DNA from: Alligator mississippiensis
Taxonomy: Eukaryota; Chordata; Crocodylia; Alligatoridae
Reading direction: 5' to 3'
Assembly (NCBI RefSeq): GCF_030867095.1
Contig: NC_081824.1
Location: 238,974,719-239,038,718 of the forward strand
DNA length: 64,000 nt
In this document: piece after piece, positions 33,829 to 45,800 of the stretch
Position numbering within the stretch: the stretch's first letter is position 1
Layout: every line of letters starts with the position of its first letter
Notes under the pieces: generated by a model
What the model was told of the DNA's origin: nothing
Seen by the model: only the letters and a program-made list of their open reading frames with translations
Database searches by the model: none
Translations under genes and position numbers: made by a program

Positions 33829-36800
33829 CTTCAAAAGAAGAAGGTGTTAAGGCAGCAATTTACTGGATTGGCTGACAGATCTTGGGTTCCCCAGCTGGGG
33901 GAAAGTATGTTTTCCATTTTAAAATCACATATCTTGAAACAGGTATGCCAGATTCCTGACTAACCTCACTCTGGAGGCTACCAAAACCCCATCTCAATTT
34001 AGACAGTATGTTTAATCAAACTGTAGTTATTTTAATTTGAAAATAGAGAGTCAGCACAATTGCTTGAACATATGAATGAAAAAATATGAATATATAATAC
34101 TTGCTAGCTTGTTTTTTCATACTGGGTGCATCTACATATGCTGTGCATGCAACACAATAAAGTCCAGAGCCATTTGAGCTGGAGCGAACTGCTCCTGGGC
34201 TCAGCGTTTATATGCGCACCCAGGACTGCAGCAATTTGAGCCAGGACGGAGCAGCCCTGGGCTATCAGGGGACAATGGGGGGGGGGGGGAGGGACGGACA
34301 CAACCCTAGGCTCCGGGTAGCAGCATCAGGTGGTGGAGGGCCTGGTAGGACCTAAGGGTCTGGCCCCCAGCTGGCTGGGCTAACCAAGCACAATTTGCAC
34401 CCAGCGGTCACTGTCTACACACGTGTTTGATTGCACTTAATGACTCAGATGAAAAATAGTACTGTCCCTGACAGTACTACCTTACAATGGAGTTAATTAG
34501 TTTACTGCACCCTAATAGCGGTGCATGTGTAGATGGCGACACTTTACTGTGTAGATAATTAGTCAACACCACAGTAAAGTGTACATGTAGATGCACCTGC
34601 TGGGTGTGTCCCCATGAGTGTGCATGTGTATTTCCCCATAGACAAATAGCAGTTGTACATAGATGTGCTGCTGCTACTTGTCCCCAGGGAACACCCTGCA
34701 CGGGCCCTGTGGTATGTGGCAAATTGCCCTGGGTGGGGTAGGGGAGGCTGGGGCCAGCAGCTTTACCTGGGGGCCTCTTGGGGCTGCAGCAGCGATGATC
34801 CTGGCTGGCAGCTGAACCATGGCTCTGGCTGACCAGGCTCCAGTTTCAGGTGGCGCACACTGTGTGCTGCCTGGCTTTTTTTTGGACAATTTTTTTTTAG
34901 GTACTGGGATTTCCTGCTATCTAATTTTGCCTCTACACTACAAATATGCAGTATGGTGAACCTTTTCACATGAGCCATGTGCATTTTGTAGCACCTCAAA
35001 AGTCTTTGGGTTGCCACAAGGTGCAAGTTCCTGCTTGTGGGGATGTAGACACTGTATCTGACTTGTTCAGTGAGAGTACAATTTGATCTTATAGCAATTT
35101 AATTGACTTCATGTTCACATTGCTATTGTAAGATCAAGTAAAATCTGACTTGGGTTGAAGCAAAGATCCTTAAGATAGTGCCTCATTTATTATCTGTCAC
35201 TTATATTGTGTACCAAAGACCCAGTTTCTTAGTCCATCCTTTACTGGGTATGTCTACATGTGCATTAATGCACATTTTCTATGCACATTAAATTCAGTAC
35301 CTCCAATGTGAGGTACTAAATTAATGTGCATTAGGCTTCCCTAATACTCAATAGTGCATTTGCACAGTTTCTAAGTTACACTCCATGCGCAGTAGACTAT
35401 TTTACTGTGCATTAGTATAATGTCACTTTTTTATGTGATGCTTTAGTGCACAGTAAAATAGTCTACTGTGCATTAAAGTGCAGAAGTTCTGGTTGACGAT
35501 CTGGAGTTATAATTAATAACACAGAAAACAAAACAGGGAAAAACACAAACAAGCAAGTCCTTGCAATCTGTTAAGGAAGAAGGTGAAGACAGAAAAATAT
35601 AAGCAAAGATAGAAAATGGGTTAATATTGTCCAAGAGAATATGGAGAATAAATATGATTGTGTCAATGGAAAAAAAAATAGTGATTAAATTTTGATCCAC
35701 TAAATAAATGAGAAGTAGGGGGAATTACTGATTTTAACATGGTTGGTACGCTGAACTCCTTTTTCAGTCCTTAACAAGAAACCAAAAAGAGGCTTAGATA
35801 ACTAGGAAGTAATGAAAAAAACATGATTGTTAAACATCCAGGAATAAAGTCAACATTAAAATGTAGATGTGTATAGGGCAAATTGCAAAGGATGGAAGCC
35901 AGGATCCTATAGAAAATTCTTAACCCATATTACCAATGAAGTTTCAAAAACTAGTAAGGTTTTGGAGGACTCGATATGATCAAATGAGACTGCAAGCTCC
36001 CATAAGGTGAAAACAGGAAAAAAATATCTTGGCAGTTAGCCTGTGTTCAGTATCAACTGGACTCCTGTAAAAATGAATACATAAAACTGTGTTATGATTT
36101 TGGATTTAAATAACATACTGTAAAAATATAAAAGGTAGATTACTCATCTTATTTCTTAGGTAAATATTTAATGGACCAGCCCTGCAAAGGACTACTACAT
36201 GAGCAATCCTAATAAGTCTGTTTTATTTTGAATCAGGACTGAATCAAGACCGAAGGACTTAATTCAAAGGACTTCCTTGTATTTAACATTTTAAGAGAGA
36301 AAAATAACAAAACTTGACATACACATCCCTGAAGAGTTTAATGCAATTCTTACAACAGAGGAAATCATACATCATTGGTGCATCTACACAAGATGCTTAA
36401 TGCACAGTAGACACATACAAACACACACAGACAGACACACAGACACAGACAATGCCCAGCAGGTAAGTGTGTGGAGGGGAAGGGGCAGGGGGAGAGGGAA
36501 GGGGGTGGGGGAAGCAGATTGAGGGAGGGAGTGGGGCAGGGGCAGATGTTGGGGTAAATGGGGCCCTGGGGCCGGAGCGGGTCATGGGACGGAGCTGCGG
36601 GCAGCTCGTCCAGAGGCACGGGGAGGCATGGCTCCCCACTGCTGCGCACACCCCTGGGGGAGTCATGGGGGGCATGTACCCCCTGATTTGTGCACACGGT
36701 GGAGGCAGGCTGCCTCTGCAGGCTGGGGCTCTGAGCCCTGCTGCCCTTGCTCCAGGAGCTGCATGCTGACTGTGCTGCATGTCCCCTGCCTGCCTGGTGG

Positions 36801-39800
36801 CGGGAGGCACAACATGGCATCACGCAGCTCTTGGGACAAAGGCAGCAGGGTGCGGAGCCCCAGCCCATAGCAGACAGCCCGCATCTTCCCTGTGCACAAA
36901 TTCAGGGGGCATGTGCCCCCTATGCCTACCCTGGGGGTGCGCATAGTGGCAAGAAGCTGTGCCCCCTGTGCCCTTGGATGAACCACCCACAGCTCCGTTT
37001 CATGGCCCGCTGCAGCCCTGGGGCCCCATTCACAGCAGCCCCTGTCCCTGCCCCACTCCCCACCTCACTGTGGGGACCTTGATCTACCCTTTCCCACCCA
37101 TCCCTTCTCCTCCCCTCTCACACTTCCCAGACTTACTGGTGTGGAGTTTCTCTACATGCAGCATGCAGGCTGCAGCTGCTCATGTGTGTCTGTGTGCATC
37201 TCCCCACTCCTGCTGCAGCTACCTAGAGCCTGTGTCTGAGCTGCCCTGTAGTCCTCTGCACTGTCACCACTGCCCACTGGGCAGCCTGGAGGCGGTGGAG
37301 CAGAGCCCAGGTGTGGGCTCCAAAACTACATGTGTGATTAACACATTAAAAAATGAAGGCAAGAACTGATTAACACATTAATTCTGTTAATGTGTTAACT
37401 GTGATTAATTGACAGCCTTAAATTTCATTCATTTTAAATATAAATCCTTTCTCAAGACCTTAACCAAAGAGTACAGGCACAATGACTTAGCATATAACCT
37501 TGTACTGAAGCTATGGATTTCTAGAAATTATCTGTGTACTGTGAAACTACAGTTGGGGTTCGAAGTGTAGTTTCAAGTGAGGAAAGTGGTGAGATATGGT
37601 GGGGGCTTGGGAAAAGTCAGTCTCTTTTCTTTAAGAAAAGTATTGAAACTTTTCTCTGCCTGATGAAGGGTATTTGTATCCACAAGCTTGCAAGGAAGAA
37701 TTTTTCCAACTATTTGAGTTGGCCTAACAAAAGATATCAGATTTACCCAAAGAACCTTGTATTGGAACACTGGCATTCAGAGGAGACTTCTGGCCTCAGG
37801 GCCTGGCTCTTCCTTGCCCTGTCTCTGCTGGTGCAGAGTGAGTGTAGGATATAGAGAAATCAGAATGGCAATGCTTTGTGCATCCTTCTCACTTGTGTAA
37901 GTTATGACACCAAGTGCAGAGTAGTCATATGAATCACATATTTAGTCAGGGCAAATGCTCACTTCCCTATACACGTGATCAACACTATAGACACAAAGCT
38001 TGAAACAGTACAGAAAATCCAGCCAGCAGCTCACCTGTAACATTGACTTCCCAGAGCAGCTGCTTTTCTACATGACCCAAGATATCAATGATGGAAGCTG
38101 TGTGGATGATCAGGGAAATGCCCTGGCAGGCGCGATGCAAGAAGGCAGCATCTCGGATGTCCCCCTCCAGGATTTTCACCTCAGCCTTACCCTTGTACCC
38201 TGCCAAAACAACATGAAATGAAGAAAAGGACCCTTGTTGACATGGCTAAGAGAAGTGATAGAGTGGTGAAGGGTAGGACCCTGTGAGGGTTTAGAACTGC
38301 AGTTAGGAATCACCAACAGCCCAAACTTGGGTGGAGGCATTTTGGGGCAGGTAGAACAAAAGGCATTTTTACAGAAGCAGTAATTGTCAAGTGATAATAA
38401 CAGCTTTGTATAGATGGGTATGATTTGGTTACCGTGGGGAATGATTTTGCAGCAAATATGCAACATGACTTTTTTCTTTAAAAAAAACCTTCTCCTAGTG
38501 CCAACAGGTCCCAGAAAATTGCCTACAAGCTGAATACAAATCAACCTTTATATTCATACTGGGGACAGTTAGAAACAAATATTGTAGTGATTTGCTAGCA
38601 ACTTGAAGGTGTCAATTATCATATGAGTTTTCTCTAAAAATGAGCCACAGACCTCTTCCAGTCATGAGACTGTGTACACACAGCTGTGCAGAATCACATG
38701 GTTCTTGCCCAACAATCCTCCTTGTTATGCCAGCCCTCCCTCTGCTAGGGTGGTTCTCACATGTCTTCTGGTGCACTGCAGTTACGTTTACAACACCTCA
38801 TGCTACTCCTGGCCTGGAACCTCTTATTTTCCTAGCCTCTCGACACTGATTATTTGAGTCCTGACTTGCAGTACCACTTGACATTGGCGATGTGTATGGG
38901 GAGCATGTGGGTGCATGTGCACCCCCTGAGATTGGCTGTTTCTGCCCTGAGAAGTGCCACCGCCACTGCCACCGGGTAACCTGGCTGCAGACTGCTGCAG
39001 CAGGGGGAGTGGCATGCCTGGCACAGCAGGCACAGGCAGGTAAGTAAAGTTTCTTTGTGTGGGGGGAGAGATCAAGACCCCCACAGTGCAGGAGGGAATG
39101 GGGTAGGGGCAGGGGCAAATCATTCACCTCAACCCCTGCCCCACTCCCTGCTGCACTGTGAGGATTGTCCTGTGACCCGGCCGGACCAGGGCCCCATTCA
39201 CCGTAAATGGAGCCCTGGCTGGACCAGGTCATAAGGCAGTTGGAGGCCGGTGGCTCCTGCTGCTGTGCACACTGCGGGGGAGCCAGGGGAGGGGCATCGC
39301 ATTCCCCCAACCCCTTGGCTCCAATACACCACAGCTCTGGATAAGCCTCTGGGCTCTGATTGCCCCACGACATGACCCGGTCAGGGCCCCATTCACAGTG
39401 AATGGAGCCCCAGCTGGGCCAGGTCATGGGACAAGCGGAGTTGAAGCACTGGGGAACCAAGGGGGGCACATGGCCCCCCTGATATTTGCACGGGGCAGGG
39501 GTGGCTGCAGCTGTGAGGTAATCTGGGCTCTGCCTGCTCCATGCCTTGCTACAGCCTTTGAAAGCGGTGCAGCACAGCACAATGTGCCTTGCTGTCCAGT
39601 TCACCCAGTGGTGGGACACACATGGCGACGCACTGCTTTCAAAGGCTGCAGCAAGGCATGGAGCAGGCAGAGCCCAGCTCACCCTGCAGCTGCAGCCCAC
39701 CCTTTTCCCATGCAAAGATTGTGGGAAGAGGGCATGTGCCCCCCTTGGCTCCCCAACGCAATGCTGCAACTCTGCAGGAGCTGCTTGGGACAACTTAGAC

Positions 39801-42800
39801 AGGGTGGGGCAAGGGTCCCCAGGGGCTCCATCTCCTTCAGCCCAGTGGCACAGCCAAGGCTGGCCCTGTTCCAGCTCTGGGCACCCCTGGGCAGTACGGG
39901 TCTGGGGCTAGATTGAGGCCGGTGCAGGGAGGCAGGCAGGGTCACTGCAGGGCTGCGGGGCAGTGGATGCCAGCACCGGGCAATAACCCCTGGCACAGGG
40001 GAAGGGGCAGTCTCATGGGTGCAGCAGACCCTGGCCCCAAGCCCAATCCCTGCCCTGTGCCGGCCCCAGCCTCATTCCCTCCCCCTGGCCTTGGCTCTTT
40101 TCTCCCTCCCCTCCATGGCCCTTTCCCCTCCCCCTGCATGTGAGCGCATTCAGGACTCCCCCCCATTTTTTTTTCTCCCTCTGCCCCCGGCCCCCTGATT
40201 GGTGATCGGCTGCCGGGGAACTCATCAGCTGCCCATGCCACTTGCTCTTTTTAAGGCTTTGGCCTCACACACCCGTTAATGTACTTCCCTCCATCCTGGT
40301 CTGGACCATTCCCATGGTTTTAGCACTGGGCTCCCCTCATTTCAGTCCAGTTCTGAAGCATTTACTACCATTCTAGTCATGGTTCCTGCACCTCTGCACT
40401 TCTGCTATGCTGCTGCATGCTGTTTCAATCTTTTTCCATGTGACAGGTATAACACTGATGTGAACAACAACAACCCCCACCCGGTCAGGGCCCATTCAGT
40501 TTACTTTGCTGGCAACATGAGCTACAATTGAAATCCAGAGTGACATGCTAGGCTACGGACAGACATTCAAAAAGCCTGAGCCTGAATTGATTCAGTCTTT
40601 TCAGGTTAGTCTAACCTGCAGAGTGAACCATTTTGCAAGCGGATAGATGTTTTGCACATGCCTGAAGTGGCTCAAGCTAGAAGCCCAGGGGTACTAGAGC
40701 AGCCCTCCCTTCCACAGGGAAGCTGAGGAGTGTGATGCATGGCCAGGCCTGGGCAGGCCCACCCCAGTGGCTCACTGACAGCTGGGAGCAATCTGGGCAC
40801 ACAGGGCCACCAGCCCCAGAGTGGAACTCTTCCCCCTCCTCCCTCTCCTGCACTGCTGTGGGGCCAGGAGGGGAGCCTTGTTCAGTGCTGGGGGGCTTTT
40901 CTCTCTCCTCCTCCCCTCCCTGCAATGGGGTGGGGAGGGGGTGCTCTGTGAGGCTGCCTGGCCCCAGAGGGGGACTCTTCCCCATGCTTCTCCCCTGTTG
41001 CTGCTGCAGAGGTGTGGCTCTGTGGGATGCTGCCCAGCCCCCGTAGGGGAATCTTCCTCCCACTCCTCCCCATCCCAGGGCAGGGGGAGGCTCTGTTCCA
41101 TGCTGGGGGGAACTCTTCCCCCTCCTCCTCCTCCTCCTCTTTCTCCTCCTCCTAGAGGGACAGCAGGAGCATGAAGCTCAGCTGGGCAGGGAGTGTAGTA
41201 GGGTGTGAGGGAGGGCGGGAGGTGTAGGGGCCTCCACACACTCCCCCATAGCATGCAGCCCCCACAGCTTGGCGGCAGCTGCAGACATAGGGAGGTCAGG
41301 ATGCTTGTGCCTGGTGCAGGCACAGTTCTGGCCAGTGCTGCACAGGGGGAGGGAGTGGAGCCTGCCTAGTCCCCCTGGCTCTGCTCACTGAACCTGAGCC
41401 TGCAGCTCCAGCCCTCGCAGCAGGGGATACCCTGTGCTGGAGTCAGCTGCTTCCCCCTTCCCCACCACACAGGTCCCCGCACTCTTCAGGGGGTGCAGCA
41501 GAGTCCAGCACGGGGCTTCCCTGCTGCCAGTGCGGAGCTGTAGGCACGGCATAGAGCTGCGGGGATAGAAGTGGCCGGGCAGGATGTGTGGGGCTGTGCT
41601 CCTCATCCCCAGCGCAGTGCTGGCTGCCTCTAGTGTGTCTCTGCTAGGGCCAGTCCCTGCTCCAGCTAGAGAGCCAGAGGGGTGAGGTCAGCTCTGTGGC
41701 TGGAGCAGAGAGCCATGCCCAGCTCAGAGAGCATGCCAGGATGCTGGGGGTTTATCTTAAACCAGCAAGGGGTCTGGGACAGACATTTGCATAAACTGGT
41801 TTAAGCCAAATCAGTTAAGTCTTGATTCTGCATTCAACCAGGTTTATCTCAAACTCCTTTCAGGCATTTTGAAACTGGTTTATGTGCACTGCACTTCTGT
41901 TCTGTTACAGGTTTAAACTAGTTTATGATCAGTTAAAACAGTTTATGTGTAATGCCTGTCCCTAGCCCTAGAATTTCACCAGTGGCTATAATACAGTCAA
42001 GGGTTTCAGGGTTTTTTTTAGTGAAAGAAAGATACATACCTGTTTACTATGCTTTTAACAGGAATGTATATTGCTTTAAGGAAGTCTTCTATTTGGATTC
42101 CCAATTACCTGTTCAACAGGTTAGAACTGAAGCTTTTAGTAATTCAGAAATATTCTCATGCTACAGCTTTCTGGTGTCTCTTTCTGCTCTGACTGTTGGC
42201 ATATGACTTGAAATGAAATTCTAAGTTCCTGTTAGTTATAAAAATGTCAGTTATCTAGCAATAGTGAGTAGGACATTTACCCTCATTATTATTTAGCATA
42301 TATTATTACCCAGGCTTACATTTTCAAAAGGCCTACTATCTGGTTTCTAGACTGTATGTGTGTACAAATGGGCCCAAGCTTGACAGGCACAAAGCCTTGT
42401 GAAACTTTTGCAAAGAATCTGCAATTTAGGCTTGTTCTAATACACGTGCTACTGGCAGCATTTTCACATACAACCAGCAATAGGTATAGAATCCATGTCT
42501 TTGTAAAGTGTGTTTCTGGTCTGTGGTGAGAACGATGAGCTACTACAGTTACACAAGGGATGCATATAAATATGTCTTTTTAGGCATAAATTCTCATACT
42601 TTTTGTGTGCTCATATCAGACTACTGAAAAGGCATGTGAAAGAGTTGAGCAAATGAAATTAGTTACTTTTGCAAATTCCAATTTTTTTTTATGTGTATGT
42701 GAGAACTCTCCCTTGAAAACTGATCTACACAGTGCAGTTGTTGCAGGATCTACTGCTGCTATCTATTTGCTTAGCTGTTATAAGCCTACTTGGTGTCAAA

Positions 42801-45800
42801 GATTTTAAAGCAGTTGTGTATAATATGATAAAATGCAAGAAAGCCTGTTCAAAAGGCCCCTGGCAGTGACATAAGCAGAACTGGTGTCCAGGGCAAACCC
42901 TGCAGGATAGTAGGGGTGCCCAGCTCTGAGAGGTGGGGTACATGTTCTAATGCAGGGAGCAGTTCCAAGGGAGAGGTAGGGGTGCAGCAGTCTTACTCAT
43001 GCCAGAAATGCCTAAATATTTGTCTGCTGAGTTGCAGCTGCCACAACATGCTCTCCCCACCCCAGTTGTTGCTCTTAAAGCAACCATAGCAGCTGCAGCC
43101 AGTAGCAGTTTAGGAGTTCCTGGCATGGGTATGCTGCCAGGGCAGAGATTCTGAAGGGAAGTGGGGGTGATTCTGGCATCCCTCCTAGCTTGGCACCCAG
43201 GATGAGTATCACTCTAGCCCACCGCTAGTTATGCCCATGATGTAAGATGTCCCATGAGTACAATGTGGACCTGATGAACCTTATTCATACCAGTTTTCAT
43301 TCTGCTTGGTCTGTCCAGTGAGTTGCTCCTTATTTAACAAACGAAACTTACACATGCAGTCTTTGTTGTGCTAACAGAAAAGTGTGTGTTGAAACTGGGA
43401 AGAAAGGAGAGAAAATTGTCCCATCGCTCTTGGCACACACCAACTGCAGATGCTTCCTCAGCCAGACAAAGGGTATTTATATCCGAAAGCTTGCTAAGAA
43501 GAATTTTTCCAACTATTTGAGTTGGACTAATAAAAAATATCACATTTACCCAAAGAACCTTGTCTGATCTAGTTTAGGCATTCAGAGCAGAACAATAATA
43601 TTTTATTTTCATTTGTAAGGAATCAAGTGACCATGATCTGGTTTATTATTAGGAAACTCAGTCATTTTTACTCTTTCTATGTTTCTACTGGTCCTACTTC
43701 AGACATATTTTGATGATGTTCTGGGAATGATCTGGCTGTCTCTTGTTAGTGCAGCTGTAGAGAAAAAAAAATATAACCTCAGCGCTAAACTGTGGTTATA
43801 TTTTAAAAGTCTAATGCTGCAGTGGAATCTCCCAAACAAATATTCTTCAACAGCAAAACAATTTTGCAATCTTTTGCAGCTGCCAAAAAGTGAAACTATA
43901 CTGTCAATCAGTAGAGGAAGTTGGATACTTATTTGAGAAGTATGCAGTATGATGTCAGGCAAATATGGTAGAAATGTTTCTATCAGTATTTATCAGTTAT
44001 AGATATGTATCTTCTTTCCAAGAGAAACACCTAACACTAAAGTGGTCAGGGTGAGCCATGACCCTGGGGTGCTATGATGTAGCTTATTATATTAGTGTCT
44101 GATAAAAACTTTTATTCCAGGAGACCACAGGCCTCAACCTGCAAGACTATTTTTATTAGAACATGCTGGGAATTGAATCTTCCATAGACTACACCTCCAG
44201 AATGCAAATGTGGGAGACAAAAAAATCTATTTTATCCAAATAAAATGTGACTTCAGGGTCCCAGCAAGAGGCCAGTGGTTATACAAATGATAGTGTTTCC
44301 AACTTAAACTGATACAAAGCAAGAAACTGTTAAATGCAACAATGCCTTCATTTTCTGCTATAGAGCACATACTGTCAAGGACACTGAGATCAAAAGAACT
44401 CAAGGATTTTAGACAAGAATGAGTTGCTGTACTCTGCACGTGGCTATGTCAGTGCTGCCTTCAAAAACCTGCCTTAAATCAAGACACATAAATGTGCCAG
44501 CCAAGTACCTGGAGTTACACTGGGGTAAGACTAATAGAGATAAAGAGGAATCTAGCCCAATAGCTGTGCAGCAGTTGTAAACCCAGAATAAGAACCCGAG
44601 TTAGAAATGGACTGGGAATGATACTAGATTGAAATATTTCAGTTTCTCCTGAGACAGGTGATTGTGGCACAGTCCCTAAATGCTGTATTTACAGACATGG
44701 GGTGTAGAGGATATTCTAAATGTTATTCTCAGTTCCTGTATCAACCAAGGATTTCCTATATCATCAAGATTGGTTATCATAGCTGCAGACAGAGTATAGG
44801 GAACTTCAGGTGTATTTGGGGCTTTCTGGAAGGCCATTCACTTATCCCCCTTTCTGTTTGCAAATCAAAAAATCTGGTGTGTGACCTGTTGCACACTCCA
44901 GTCTCTGGGCAGCTGGGCAAGGGGCATGAGGCTGTAAGGGGATGAGGGGGTAAGAGAAGGTGTCTGGATCTGTGGTATTTTTCTTGGGGGAGTTTAGGAA
45001 AAACTGGATAGAGCTTTGCGGACTAGCTAGGATTGAATTATACAAACAAAACATAACAAAACAAAACAGAACAACCCCCCCCCCCACCCCACAAAAAAAC
45101 CCCCAAAACACTCATTCCTCCCAGGGGAATTATACCTCAAATCTCCTAGTTAATACAGAGGAGCACATACAATATGCCATGCTGTATTGTAGCATAAGTA
45201 GGGAAAAACAAATATTGGTAAGGCTCCATAATGTTAATCCCACTTGTGGTTGCAACTTTTGCCTTGGAAGTAGAATAATAGAGGCTGCTGAATTCCAGGA
45301 GTAAAGATACATTAAGTGAGCTGCCAAGGAACCTTGTAAAATCCTCAGTGAAATATTCAATGGAATTTAGTTGGAAAAAAACAAATTCTGAAAATGTTCC
45401 TAAAACTTCATGCAATTAAACAGAGCACAGTAATTCTGTAGAACTCTATATATTGGCTTAAAATTTCTACAGAAAAATCGGTTCTTTATCATATTGTGTA
45501 TCATTCTCTGTGTAAGTGCTTATATGGATAATCACTACTGAGAAGAAAATGGATGTGTGCTTAAGGAACTGGACTAAAGGTAACATTTTCCAATGTGTCT
45601 GTATGAGTTAGGAGCTGAAGTTTTATCAAAAGGCAACAGGACTTTTACTCCTAAGGACTAATTTCAATTTTCAAATGGGATTGGGTTTTTTTTTTAATGT
45701 TATACTCAGTTCCTGGATCAGCCAACAGCTTCTTATGTGATAATGAGCAAATCATTCAATCAGGTTTCCCATCTAGGAATACTAGAACTCTCTTCCTGTT

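Noticed and set aside
36365-37369. Opposed long frames on both strands in the HSD3B intron
   Set aside because: The fold-back makes both strands similar, and no motif or splice site supports coding.
39398-39916. 172-codon plus-strand frame and 331-codon minus-strand frame at 38798-39793
   Set aside because: Both fall in the GC-rich CATTGGC-type copy and its hairpin.
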